DNA of 46,167 bases, from positions 1 through 46,167 of the forward strand of contig JADHLF010000015.1 in NCBI GenBank assembly GCA_016780825.1, written 5' to 3'. Both the position numbers and the translations under genes were made by a program. Each line of letters begins with the position of its first letter. Positions within the stretch are counted from its first letter, which is position 1. Positions 33,257-42,412 of the stretch are shown piece by piece. The notes under the pieces are model-generated. The model ran no database searches. It saw only the letters and a list, made by a program, of their open reading frames with translations, and was not told the origin of the DNA. Origin of the DNA: Planktomarina sp. (GTDB lineage Bacteria; Pseudomonadota; Alphaproteobacteria; Rhodobacterales; Rhodobacteraceae).

Positions 33257-34213
33257 ATGATGGCGAGCATTCAAGACTTCACTGTATATACAAGCGCCCA
33301 ACTCTCTGTGGTGCACGGCGTGAACTATGGCGAGCCTTTGTCAGGTAAGGCGGATCTTTATCTCGATGACTGCTATCGCCTGAAGGCAAAAGCCCAACCC
33401 GCGAGATTAACTTTGCGCGCAGAGGCCTCCGGTCGGCGGCATCGTGTGGCGCCGCAAAGCGCCATTGGTGCGATTGGCGCAGCCGTCTATCTGGACTGTC
33501 AAATCACCCTAATGTCCGAGGCCGGGCAAATTGTCGACGCTCTGATCTTTATCGAAGTTGAATTGGGAGAGATTAAACAGGTTTATCTGTCTGCTTTCGA
33601 AACCATGCAGCCCGATACAGACTATCGCCTGATCTGCATTGAGCACCAAATTGATCCAGGCAAATTGGCTGATCTCGGCGATCCAATTTTCTATCCCGGC
33701 ACGCAAATCACCCTCGCGGACGGAAGCCTCCGCGCTGTCGAAGAGCTCAAGCCCGGGCAGGCGGTTCTCACCCATGACTTTGCCCAGCAAAGAGTGACAT
33801 GCGTTGAGACCAAAATCCAACGTGCACAGGGCAAGAACCGTCCTGTAAGAATCTCAAAATCCCATTTTGGCACAGAACAAGATCTCATCATCAGCGCAGA
33901 ACACAATATTTTATATCCGCAAACCAATGGCGCCTATGGGGGACGGTTCATCAAGGCCAAGGATTTGTGCAATGGCACAACCATCGACTGGGTGGAGACA
34001 GGTTTTGTGGATTGCGTGCAAATACGGTTTGCCACGGAGCATTTGATTTTCGCCAATGGCATCGCCGTACAATCTCATATGCGCGGCGACAATCTTGACA
34101 GTGACCCATCCGAGAAATTGCCGCGGACGGTGCAATCCTCGGCGCATCCCGCAAAACCCAGCCGGCGCGCGCTGTATTTGCCCAGTGGTCTGCCTCATAA
34201 GAACATTGACTAG
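33257..34213 (+). CDS. Hint-domain protein with apparently lost catalytic Cys
   Basis: The 318-residue product has an N-terminal region of about 140 residues of unknown fold (DFTVYTSAQLSVVHG at about 7-21) and then a Hedgehog/intein (Hint_2) module. PGTQITLADGSLRAVEELKP and GQAVLTHDF (about residues 148-175) are the first Hint block, and SAEHNIL (about 213-219) the second. Members usually have CF before the PGT motif; here it is IF, so the nucleophile for self-processing seems to be missing. I start at 33257, the first of two ATG codons. The gene begins after an AT-rich gap and has no clear partner. Function unknown; related proteins occur in many copies in this family. Confidence 0.8.
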   Translation: MMASIQDFTVYTSAQLSVVHGVNYGEPLSGKADLYLDDCYRLKAKAQPARLTLRAEASGRRHRVAPQSAIGAIGAAVYLDCQITLMSEAGQIVDALIFIEVELGEIKQVYLSAFETMQPDTDYRLICIEHQIDPGKLADLGDPIFYPGTQITLADGSLRAVEELKPGQAVLTHDFAQQRVTCVETKIQRAQGKNRPVRISKSHFGTEQDLIISAEHNILYPQTNGAYGGRFIKAKDLCNGTTIDWVETGFVDCVQIRFATEHLIFANGIAVQSHMRGDNLDSDPSEKLPRTVQSSAHPAKPSRRALYLPSGLPHKNID

Positions 34214-34296
34214 CGCCCCCTAAAAAAACACGCATATGAGCCCTATGTGATGCAGGATTTCTTGCCAATGGCATCATCCCAACCTATACGCGGCTC

Positions 34297-35895
34297 ATGT
34301 TAGACAACCGCCCCACACTTCCGGCCGAAATTGCGCGCCGCCGTACCTTTGCCATCATCAGCCACCCTGATGCGGGCAAGACCACTTTGACCGAAAAATT
34401 CCTTCTTTATGGCGGCGCCATTCAAATGGCCGGGCAAGTGCGCGCCAAGGGCGAAGCGCGAAGAACACGCTCAGATTTCATGAAAATGGAGCAGGATCGG
34501 GGCATCTCGGTCTCAGCCTCTGCAATGTCATTTGACTTCAAGACCTTTCGGTTCAACCTGGTCGATACGCCGGGTCACTCGGACTTCTCCGAAGACACCT
34601 ACCGCACCCTCACAGCTGTTGACGCAGCTGTAATGGTGATTGACGGTGCCAAAGGCGTTGAAAGCCAGACTCAAAGGCTCTTCGAAGTCTGCCGCATGCG
34701 CGATCTTCCGATTTTGACCTTTTGCAACAAAATGGACCGCGAAAGCCGCGATACGTTTGATATCATTGATGAGATACAACAAAATCTTGCGATTGATGTC
34801 ACCCCCGCCTCCTGGCCGATTGGGCGCGGCCGGGACTTCATTGGGACCTATGATCTGTTGCGCGACCAATTGGAACTTATGGATCGGGCAGATCGAAACA
34901 AAGTGGCTGCATCCATCAAAATCAATGGGTTGGACGATCCAGCCTTGGCTGAACATGTGCCTGCGGAGCTTCTTGACGTCTTTCTCGAAGAGATTGAAAT
35001 GGCCAAAGAACTCTTGCCGTCTATGAACCATCAGGCGTTGCTCGATGGCACAATGACCCCGATTTGGTTCGGTTCAGCCATCAACTCCTTTGGTGTGCAA
35101 GAATTGATGCAGGGCATCGCGGATTTTGGCCCTGAACCCCAGCCGCAAAGGGCGGAACCGCGGTTCCTCGCTCCTGAAGAGGTCAAGGTGGCGGGATTTG
35201 TGTTCAAAGTGCAGGCCAATATGGACCCCAAACACCGCGATCGCGTGGCCTTCGTGCGCTTGGCCTCAGGCCATTTCAAACGCGGTATGAAATTGACGCA
35301 TGTGCGCAGCAAGAAGCAAATGTCGATTTCAAATCCAGTCCTCTTTCTTGCGGCGGACCGCGAATTGGCAGACGAGGCATGGGCCGGCGATATCATTGGC
35401 ATTCCCAACCATGGGCAGCTGCGCATTGGCGACACGCTGACCGAGGGGGAAACACTGCGGGTGACAGGCATTCCAAGTTTTGCGCCCGAATTGCTGCAAT
35501 CTATCCGCGCGGGCGATCCGCTCAAAGCCAAGCATTTGGAAAAAGCCCTCATGCAATTTGCCGAGGAAGGTGCTGCCAAGGTGTTCAAGCCGATGATTGG
35601 GTCGGGCTTTATTGTCGGAGTGGTGGGCGCCCTGCAATTTGAGGTCCTGGCCAGCCGCATTGAGTTAGAATACGGCCTTCCGGTACGGATGGAGCCCAGT
35701 CAATTTACCTCGGCGCGCTGGGTCTCAGGGCCGCAGGCCAAGGTTGATGCCTTCGCACAGGCCAACAAACAGCATATGGCGCGGGATAATGACGAAGACC
35801 TGGTGTTTTTGACACGGCTGCAATGGGACATTGACCGGGTGGCGCGCGATTACCCTGACGTGACCTTGACCGCGACAAAAGAAATGATGGTGTAA
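34297..35895 (+). CDS. prfC: Peptide chain release factor 3
   Basis: GTPase that removes RF1 and RF2 from the ribosome after termination. The 532-residue product has the G1 motif SHPDAGKTTLTEKF (about residues 22-35), G2 region GISVSASAM, G3 DTPGHSDFSEDTYRTL (about 89-104), and G4 NKMD. The RF3-specific C-terminal domains include GVVGALQFEVLASRIE. Length matches the family. The ATG at 34297 follows after an 83-base gap with no structure seen, and no ribosome site stands out. Confidence 0.97.
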   Translation: MLDNRPTLPAEIARRRTFAIISHPDAGKTTLTEKFLLYGGAIQMAGQVRAKGEARRTRSDFMKMEQDRGISVSASAMSFDFKTFRFNLVDTPGHSDFSEDTYRTLTAVDAAVMVIDGAKGVESQTQRLFEVCRMRDLPILTFCNKMDRESRDTFDIIDEIQQNLAIDVTPASWPIGRGRDFIGTYDLLRDQLELMDRADRNKVAASIKINGLDDPALAEHVPAELLDVFLEEIEMAKELLPSMNHQALLDGTMTPIWFGSAINSFGVQELMQGIADFGPEPQPQRAEPRFLAPEEVKVAGFVFKVQANMDPKHRDRVAFVRLASGHFKRGMKLTHVRSKKQMSISNPVLFLAADRELADEAWAGDIIGIPNHGQLRIGDTLTEGETLRVTGIPSFAPELLQSIRAGDPLKAKHLEKALMQFAEEGAAKVFKPMIGSGFIVGVVGALQFEVLASRIELEYGLPVRMEPSQFTSARWVSGPQAKVDAFAQANKQHMARDNDEDLVFLTRLQWDIDRVARDYPDVTLTATKEMMV

Positions 35896-35965
35896 GGGCA
35901 AATCGCGGCAGCGGCCATGGCCGTATGCGCGTTTGACCTATGGCAGATTACCACCTATACGGACG

Positions 35966-36014
35966 GAGTTGGCATGGGGCCAACTCTGCGATGGACGCGA
36001 ATGACCTGCGTCCA
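35966..36014 (+). promoter_or_regulatory. Two hairpins in the leader of the DEAD-box helicase gene
   Basis: GAGTTGG (35966-35972) pairs with CCAACTC (35980-35986), and TGGACGC (35992-35998) pairs with GCGTCCA (36008-36014), each as a perfect 7-bp stem. Neither has a T-run, so they do not look like a prfC terminator. They lie 49-97 bases upstream of the helicase ATG and could be leader structures affecting translation or transcript stability; this is inference from position. Confidence 0.4.
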
Positions 36015-36062
36015 ACCCTCGTTGTGCAAAACTCTTGCCACGACATATCTTAATGGACGTAC

Positions 36063-37709
36063 ATGATAAAATTCACTGACCTAAATTTGGACGCGAAAGT
36101 CCTGAAAGCCATTGCTGAAGCCGGCTATGACACCCCCACACCTATTCAAGCCGGGGCCATCCCTGCGGCGCTCGAAGGCAAAGATGTCTTAGGCATCGCG
36201 CAGACCGGAACTGGCAAAACCGCCAGTTTCACCCTGCCCATGATCACCCTGCTGGGACGCGGCCGTGCCCGCGCGCGCATGCCGCGCAGCTTGGTGCTGT
36301 GCCCCACCCGTGAATTGGCCGCGCAGGTGGCCGAAAACTTCGATACCTACACGAAGTACAGCAAATTGACCAAGGCGCTGCTTATTGGCGGTGTGAGTTT
36401 CAAAGAGCAAGACAAGCTGATTGACCGAGGCGTGGACGTATTGATTGCCACACCTGGGCGGCTGCTCGATCACGTTGAGCGCGGCAAGCTGCTTTTGACG
36501 GGCGTTCAGATCATGGTGGTGGATGAGGCAGATCGGATGCTCGATATGGGATTCATTCCAGATATTGAACGGATCTTCAAACTCACCCCTTTCACCCGCC
36601 AAACCCTATTTTTTAGCGCGACGATGGCGCCCGAGATCGAGCGGATCACCAATACATTTCTCTCCGCACCCGCGAAAATAGAAGTGGCGCGCGCGGCAAC
36701 CACCTCCGATACAATCACCCAATCGGTTGTCATGTTCAAAGCCAGCCGCAAAGATCGCGAAGGCAGCGAAAAACGCGCGCTCTTGCGGGGAATGATTGAG
36801 AGCGAAGCGGAAAATTGCACCAATGCCATTATCTTTTGCAATCGCAAGATGGATGTAGATGTGGTGGCCAAGTCCATGCAGAAATACGGGCTTGATGCCG
36901 CGCCCATTCATGGCGATTTGGATCAATCCAAACGTACGGAGACATTGGATAATTTCCGATCTGGCAGCCTGCGTTTTCTCGTGGCCTCTGATGTGGCGGC
37001 GCGTGGGCTGGATGTCCCGAATGTGAGCCATGTTTTCAACTATGACGTTCCCAGCCATGCGGAAGACTATGTCCACAGGATCGGTCGCACCGGCCGGGCG
37101 GGAAAGTCTGGGACAGCCATGATGATCTGTAGTCCCCGGGATGAAAAGAATTTTGCCGCCATCGAATCGCTGGTGAAAATGGAAATCCCTCGGGTAGAGC
37201 ATGCGATGTCCGGCAAGAGCTCCGAATCCGAGACACCCTCAGAAGAAAGCTCGGAAAAGAAGCCCGCAAGACGCAGTCGCACCGCTAGATCCAAAAAATC
37301 ACCCTCAGAGGCGCTTTCGGAGGCGCAAACATGGCCCGACGCCATAGATACGGCAGCCGCGCCAGAAGAGACTGCCCCCGCGGTCGTGGCCGTCGCCGAA
37401 GACAACACGCAACCCCCTGCCCCCATGCGCGAGCAAAACACAAATCGGCGCGGCGGCCGTGGACGGGGCCGCAGCCGCGATGCGGAGCCCCGCAACAACG
37501 GTCGCGGTGGGGCGGCTTTGGACGCCTCCATGCCCAGTTTTATTGCGCAAAGTTTTACAGAACGTTTGAAGGCAGAGGGCAGAGATCCATCCACGATCAA
37601 CACTGCGCCCGAGGATGACGAACTGCCGAACATCGCCGATGATGCCGAAGATCTCAGCCTCACCCAGGCGTCAGAGGCGGGCATCCCGGCTCAGGAAGAC
37701 CACGCTTAA
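36063..37709 (+). CDS. DEAD-box RNA helicase (RhlE-like)
   Basis: ATP-dependent RNA helicase, likely acting in RNA decay, ribosome assembly or cold adaptation. The 548-residue product has the Q motif region TPTPIQAGAIP (about residues 25-35), Walker A AQTGTGKTASF (about 45-55), DEAD (about 157-160), SAT, and HRIGRTGRAG (about 339-348). The C-terminal third is low complexity: Ser/Glu-rich (about 385-425), then an RGGRGRGRSRDAEPR-like RGG box (about 465-490). Two hairpins lie in the leader. RhlE is the best type match; a CsdA-like role is also possible. Confidence 0.94.
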   Translation: MIKFTDLNLDAKVLKAIAEAGYDTPTPIQAGAIPAALEGKDVLGIAQTGTGKTASFTLPMITLLGRGRARARMPRSLVLCPTRELAAQVAENFDTYTKYSKLTKALLIGGVSFKEQDKLIDRGVDVLIATPGRLLDHVERGKLLLTGVQIMVVDEADRMLDMGFIPDIERIFKLTPFTRQTLFFSATMAPEIERITNTFLSAPAKIEVARAATTSDTITQSVVMFKASRKDREGSEKRALLRGMIESEAENCTNAIIFCNRKMDVDVVAKSMQKYGLDAAPIHGDLDQSKRTETLDNFRSGSLRFLVASDVAARGLDVPNVSHVFNYDVPSHAEDYVHRIGRTGRAGKSGTAMMICSPRDEKNFAAIESLVKMEIPRVEHAMSGKSSESETPSEESSEKKPARRSRTARSKKSPSEALSEAQTWPDAIDTAAAPEETAPAVVAVAEDNTQPPAPMREQNTNRRGGRGRGRSRDAEPRNNGRGGAALDASMPSFIAQSFTERLKAEGRDPSTINTAPEDDELPNIADDAEDLSLTQASEAGIPAQEDHA

Positions 37710-37736
37710 CACGCGTCTAGGGATAAAACAGATCCC

Positions 37737-37756
37737 GCCCGGCGCTCACGCCGGGC
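37737..37756. terminator. Hairpin terminator between helicase and rnj
   Basis: GCCCGGCG (37737-37744) pairs with CGCCGGGC (37749-37756) around CTCA, and the flanking CC/GG extends it slightly. It lies 28 bases after the helicase stop and 20 bases from the rnj stop, so it can serve both strands. No T-run follows. A smaller competing stem GGGAT/ATCCC lies just upstream (37720-37724, 37732-37736). Confidence 0.6.
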
Positions 37757-37775
37757 AGGGTCTCAGACGGTCTTG

Positions 37776-39440
37776 TTACGACAAACGGCTGATCACAACC
37801 GTGACTTCCGGCTTTTTGCCGATCTCAGACTGCGCGGAATGCCGGGCGATGCGGCACAGCTCGTCTTCGAGTTTCTTATCATCAAGCAGCGTCTTGCGAC
37901 CCGCACGCATCATAAATTGGTTCAAATCTTCTTCCATGACTTCAGCCAAGCCCGCCCGGCTGCTGCCCATCTCCGGCAGACCCTTGATTTCGCACCAAGG
38001 CTCTCCCAATGGGCCGTCATCATCCAAAATCACACTGACCATCACATGACCGTTGAGAGACATGCGAATGCGATCACGCACCACCCCATCCAAGGCGCCG
38101 ACTTGCACAGATCCATCGATAAAGGTGCGGCCTGTTTCGACAAATTCCTCAACCTTTGGTTCGTTGCCTGACAGGTTGATCACCATACCATTGACCGCAA
38201 CAATCGATTGCATCCCCTTGGCCTTGGCCAAATTCGCATGGGCGCGCAGATGGCGGTGCTCGCCATGCATCGGCACCACAATCTGCGGCTGCATCAACGC
38301 GTGCATCACCTCAAGATCCGGGCGGTTGGCATGGCCCGACACATGATAGGCCCCGGTGGAATCATCCACAACATCCACTCCAATTTCAGACAGTTGGTTG
38401 ATGATCTTGATCACGCCACGCTCATTGCCCGGAATGGTCTTTGACGAAAAGAGGAACAAATCCCCTTCCTTCAACTTATGCCCACGATATTTCCCATTGG
38501 CCAATTGCGCGGAGGCTGCGCGCCGCTCGCCCTGGCTGCCAGTGACCAAAAACATCAGATTGCCGCGGGGCACATCCAAAGCTTCCTCGACGCTAATCAC
38601 CGGAGGAAAATCGGACAGAACGCCGGCATCCAGTGCCGCCTCCACCATTCTATTCATCGCTCGCCCCATAAGGCAGACCGAACGCCCTGCACGGCGGGCC
38701 GCTTCTGCCAAGGTTTTGACTCGTGCAACATTGCTGGCAAATGTGGTGGCCACAACCAACTGATCGGCGGAGGCCACCAGTTGCGTGATATTGTCGCCCA
38801 GGGTCGCCTCGGACCGTCCTGGGGTCAAAGAAAACACATTGGTACTGTCACAGATCAAAGCCTTGACGCCGGGTTTGGCAATCTCGCCCCAAAGCACAGG
38901 GTCCCAACCTTCACCAACCAAAGGTGTCTCGTCCAATTTGAAATCGCCCGTATGCACAACCCGCCCCTCGGGCGTGTCGATCACCAGACCCGAGCTTTCT
39001 GGAATGGAATGGCTTATGGGCAGGAAGCCCACTTTAAACGGCCCCACTGCCACTTGATCTGGCCAAGCGCTCATGACTGTTACCGCATTCGCGGCAACCC
39101 CATGCTCTTCCAGTTTACGCCGAGCAATATTGGCCGTGAAGGCGCGGCTGTAGATTGGCGCCCCCAGACGGGCATAGGTATGGCCGACAGCGCCCACATG
39201 GTCCTCATGCGCATGGGTGATGAAGATCCCATCAATGCGGTCTTTGCGGGCCTCAAGCCAGGCAATATCTGGAATAATCAAATCCACCCCGGGCGAGCTG
39301 TCCATATCTGGAAAGGTCACACCGAGATCAACCACAATCAGGCGCTCTTTGTCTCGCGGTCCGTACCCGTAGACATAACAATTCATTCCCACCTCTCCGG
39401 CGCCGCCGAGAGGGAGATACATCAAACGTTTTTGGCTCAT
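37776..39440 (-). CDS. rnj: Ribonuclease J
   Basis: Metallo-beta-lactamase fold 5'-3' exonuclease and endonuclease for RNA decay and maturation. The 554-residue product has the zinc-binding HAHEDHVGAVGH (about residues 75-86), SHSIPESSG, HTGDFKLDETP, a beta-CASP domain (about 210-375), and HVSGHANRPDLEVMH. It starts at the ATG at 39440 in a TGATG overlap with coaX. It is last in the nuo-birA-coaX-rnj run. Confidence 0.95.
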   Translation of the reverse strand: MSQKRLMYLPLGGAGEVGMNCYVYGYGPRDKERLIVVDLGVTFPDMDSSPGVDLIIPDIAWLEARKDRIDGIFITHAHEDHVGAVGHTYARLGAPIYSRAFTANIARRKLEEHGVAANAVTVMSAWPDQVAVGPFKVGFLPISHSIPESSGLVIDTPEGRVVHTGDFKLDETPLVGEGWDPVLWGEIAKPGVKALICDSTNVFSLTPGRSEATLGDNITQLVASADQLVVATTFASNVARVKTLAEAARRAGRSVCLMGRAMNRMVEAALDAGVLSDFPPVISVEEALDVPRGNLMFLVTGSQGERRAASAQLANGKYRGHKLKEGDLFLFSSKTIPGNERGVIKIINQLSEIGVDVVDDSTGAYHVSGHANRPDLEVMHALMQPQIVVPMHGEHRHLRAHANLAKAKGMQSIVAVNGMVINLSGNEPKVEEFVETGRTFIDGSVQVGALDGVVRDRIRMSLNGHVMVSVILDDDGPLGEPWCEIKGLPEMGSSRAGLAEVMEEDLNQFMMRAGRKTLLDDKKLEDELCRIARHSAQSEIGKKPEVTVVISRLS

Positions 39441-40210
39441 CAAATTTCCTTATTGAATTGATGGATCACGGTAAGACCGTGCATTGTAAGCTCATCTTCG
39501 AACGCATCGAACAGATGAACTGAGTGTTGGAACAGCGGCGCAAGGCCACCGGTCGAGATGACTTTCATCGGCTTGCCATGTTCGGTTTTGATCTGATCGC
39601 AGATCTCCCGCACCAGGCCAACATAGCCCCAGAACACGCCTGACTGCATACAGGCGACCGTATTGGTGCCAATCACGCATTGGGGCCGTGAGATATCCAC
39701 ATGAGGCAATGCCGCCGCCGCTTGGTGCAATGCTTCTAGGCTAAGGTTGACTCCCGGCGCAATAGCCCCGCCGATATAGGCGCCATCGCTGTCGACCACA
39801 TCAAAGGTGGTGGCAGTGCCAAAATCGACGATGATGAGGTCCCCGCCAAACAGATCATGTCCCGCGACGGAATTGACCAACCGATCCGGCCCAACCGCTG
39901 TGCCCGCATCCACACGCACATCAATCGGCAGGCGGCAATCCGTACGCCCCACCACCAGCGGCCGCGTGCCAAAATACTTATCGGCCAGAACCCTAAGGTT
40001 AAACACAACCCGCGGGACTGTCGAGGAAATCACCATTTCATCAATGTCGCTGGCGATGCCATCTAGGGTCATCAAAGTATTCAGCCAAACAAAATATTGG
40101 TCCGCTGTACGTTTATGAGACGTGGCAATCCGCCAATTGGCAATGAACTGAGTGCCATTCCAAATCGAGAACACTGTATTGGTATTTCCGCAGTCAATCG
40201 CGAGTAACAT
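39440..40210 (-). CDS. coaX: Type III pantothenate kinase
   Basis: Phosphorylates pantothenate in the first step of coenzyme A synthesis. The 256-residue product has the phosphate-binding DCGNTNTVFSIW (residues 6-17), GPDRLVN (about 106-112), IIVDFGTATTFDVVD (about 126-140), and GGAIAPGVNLS. These are the class III hallmarks. It lies 10 bases after birA and overlaps rnj by one base. It should matter to the CoA-heavy ethylmalonyl-CoA pathway, though only as a general CoA supplier. Confidence 0.96.
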   Translation of the reverse strand: MLLAIDCGNTNTVFSIWNGTQFIANWRIATSHKRTADQYFVWLNTLMTLDGIASDIDEMVISSTVPRVVFNLRVLADKYFGTRPLVVGRTDCRLPIDVRVDAGTAVGPDRLVNSVAGHDLFGGDLIIVDFGTATTFDVVDSDGAYIGGAIAPGVNLSLEALHQAAAALPHVDISRPQCVIGTNTVACMQSGVFWGYVGLVREICDQIKTEHGKPMKVISTGGLAPLFQHSVHLFDAFEDELTMHGLTVIHQFNKEI

Positions 40211-40220
40211 CTGATGGGCC

Positions 40221-40964
40221 CTAAAAATAGATATCAGCGGCTGGTATGACCCTCTTGCCGCCTGCCGTCAACAGCAGCAGATTACCCTCTGCATCCAACC
40301 CTTCAAAACGGCCGATGATCTCCTCTCGCCCGGTGCGGGCAGTGATGTCCTCACCCAAACGGGCCGCATGCGCCATCCATTCGGCGCGAATCTCGCAAAA
40401 CCCCTGCTGCTGCAAAACGGCCTCAACCGCTGCAAATTCCGCCGCAAGTATCGCAAGGAAGGCCTCGGGGAGCACGCTTTGGCCGGTTATATCCGCCACG
40501 CCAATCGGTGGAAAACTGGCTTGCGCGACATCCTGAGGCGCATGGCCAAGGTTCACACCGATCCCAATCGTCAAGCGCTCCACAAGCGCGCCTGTCCCGA
40601 AGGATTCAAGCAAGATCCCAGCAACTTTCCCGCCATTGAGCAGCACATCATTTGGCCATTTCTGACCCAAAGCCCCCTCGTCCACCACGCGGGACAGGGC
40701 CCGGCGCAAGGCACAGGCGGCCACGAAAGAGCGCTGTACGGCTTGAGCAGGAGGACACCGGGGCTGCATGACCAAACTGGCCGCAAAGGCGCCGACGGGG
40801 CTTAGCCAACTGCGTCCCTGCCGTCCACGGGCTTTGCTCTGGGTGCCCGCCAATATCCAATGGGGAAAACCCTGCGCCCCGTCATAACTGCGGGCCAAAT
40901 CCATGGTGGATCCGGTCTGCGCATGAAAACTGGCGCTGACACCAGGGGGCAAATTAATTTGCAA
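40221..40964 (-). CDS. birA: Biotin--[acetyl-CoA-carboxylase] ligase
   Basis: Attaches biotin to carboxylase carrier proteins. The 247-residue product lacks the N-terminal repressor domain of E. coli BirA. It has the biotinyl-AMP loop KARGRQGRSWLSP (about residues 44-56) and QKWPNDVLLNGGKVAGIL (about 99-116), plus the C-terminal SH3-like domain. No upstream ATG fits, so I start at TTG 40964, which has GGAG four bases upstream and overlaps the nuoN stop by eleven bases. In the pathway context it may serve propionyl-CoA carboxylase. Confidence 0.88.
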   Translation of the reverse strand: MQINLPPGVSASFHAQTGSTMDLARSYDGAQGFPHWILAGTQSKARGRQGRSWLSPVGAFAASLVMQPRCPPAQAVQRSFVAACALRRALSRVVDEGALGQKWPNDVLLNGGKVAGILLESFGTGALVERLTIGIGVNLGHAPQDVAQASFPPIGVADITGQSVLPEAFLAILAAEFAAVEAVLQQQGFCEIRAEWMAHAARLGEDITARTGREEIIGRFEGLDAEGNLLLLTAGGKRVIPAADIYF

Positions 40965-42396
40965 GAGACTCCGCCGCCAATTGCGCCATAGGCTCGATCC
41001 CAAACAGGCTGAAGGCCGCCCCCACGGTGATCACAAGGGTGGAGGCCACCAAAATCACAGTCAGCCTACGCGGCGTCTGCCCATCGAGCGGCTCACTCTC
41101 CGCACCAAAATACATGAAATAGACGATGCGAATGTAATAATAGGCGCCAATGACCGAGGCCACCACCCCGGCAATGGCGAGCCAAGCCATATTGGCCTCA
41201 TAGGCGGCGCGCAGCACATAGAACTTGCCAAAGAACCCAACCATCGGAGGAACCCCAGCCATAGAGAACATGATGAATACGACACAGAGCGCCCGCAAAG
41301 GTTGATATTTCGACAGCATGCTGAGGGAGGCAATATCGCTCACAGGCCGGCCGTCACGCTCCATAGAGAGGATCAGGGCGAACATGCCGATATTCATGGA
41401 GATATAGATGGCCATATAGATGAGCATTGCCTGAACACCAAACACTGTGCCCGCGGCCAGCCCCATCAAAGCAAAGCCCATATGCGCAATCGAGGAATAG
41501 GCCATAAGACGTTTGATGTCTTTTTGCCCAATCGCCGCCACGGCACCAAGGAACATTGAAAAGAACGATAGAACCGCCACAACCTGTTGCCAATCAGCAA
41601 TTACGCCGCCGAATGCGTCATGCACAACCCGCGCAAATAGACCCATGGCCGCCATCTTGGGCGCGGTGGCGAAGAAGGCGGTGACAGGGGTCGGCGCCCC
41701 TTCATAGACATCTGGCGCCCACATGTGAAATGGCGCGGCGGAAACCTTAAAGCCCATGCCGGCGATCACAAAGACCAAGCCCAGGAGCAATCCAATGGAT
41801 AAATCGCCAGTGCTTGTTGCCGCCGTAATACCGGAAAATTCGACCGTGCCGGCAAACCCGTAGACCAAAGAGGTGCCATAGAGCAGAAGGCCCGACGACA
41901 AGGCCCCGAGGACAAAATATTTCAACCCGGCTTCGGTGGATCTTGCGCTGTCTCGGTGGAACGCCGCGATCACATAGAGGGCCAAAGATTGCAGCTCTAA
42001 CCCCATATAGAGGGTCAAAAGGCTGCCGGCGGAGACCATCACCATCATCCCCACAACCGACAAAGCCACCAAAAGCGGGTATTCGAATTTCAGCATATCA
42101 TGCTTGGCCGCGTAATCTTGCCCCATCACCAGAACCAAGGCTGCGGACAGTAAGATCACGATCTTGCAAAATCGCGCAAAACCATCATCCATGAACATCC
42201 CGCCAAAGGAGGCTGTGCCAGTTGGCGTGCCCATCACCAAGATCAGCGCCACAAGCAAAAACGCACCGCTGGTCAACCAGATGGAGAGCGCAGCATGCCG
42301 ATCCTTGCCGGTATAGACGAAGACAACCAAAGCCAGCATCGCATAGAGCGACAGAAGAACCTCAGGTAGAACAGTCGTGAAATCAGAAGCGATCAT
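40954..42396 (-). CDS. nuoN: NADH-quinone oxidoreductase subunit N
   Basis: Membrane proton-pumping subunit of Complex I. The 480-residue product has about 14 hydrophobic segments and the antiporter-like core QDIKRLMAYSSIAHMGFALM (about residues 295-320). MWAPDVYEGAPTPVTAFFAT (about 225-244) with its conserved Lys-containing neighbours is also present. The start at 42396 follows GGGGA; the frame is open 15 codons further into the gap. It is 16 bases after nuoM and runs into birA. Confidence 0.97.
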   Translation of the reverse strand: MIASDFTTVLPEVLLSLYAMLALVVFVYTGKDRHAALSIWLTSGAFLLVALILVMGTPTGTASFGGMFMDDGFARFCKIVILLSAALVLVMGQDYAAKHDMLKFEYPLLVALSVVGMMVMVSAGSLLTLYMGLELQSLALYVIAAFHRDSARSTEAGLKYFVLGALSSGLLLYGTSLVYGFAGTVEFSGITAATSTGDLSIGLLLGLVFVIAGMGFKVSAAPFHMWAPDVYEGAPTPVTAFFATAPKMAAMGLFARVVHDAFGGVIADWQQVVAVLSFFSMFLGAVAAIGQKDIKRLMAYSSIAHMGFALMGLAAGTVFGVQAMLIYMAIYISMNIGMFALILSMERDGRPVSDIASLSMLSKYQPLRALCVVFIMFSMAGVPPMVGFFGKFYVLRAAYEANMAWLAIAGVVASVIGAYYYIRIVYFMYFGAESEPLDGQTPRRLTVILVASTLVITVGAAFSLFGIEPMAQLAAESLAN

Positions 42397-42412
42397 GTTC
42401 CAAAATTCCCCT

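Noticed and set aside
38478..39461. A 327-codon open frame on the plus strand opposite RNase J
   Set aside because: It is fully antisense to rnj, which has complete motifs, and the translated product resembles no protein family.
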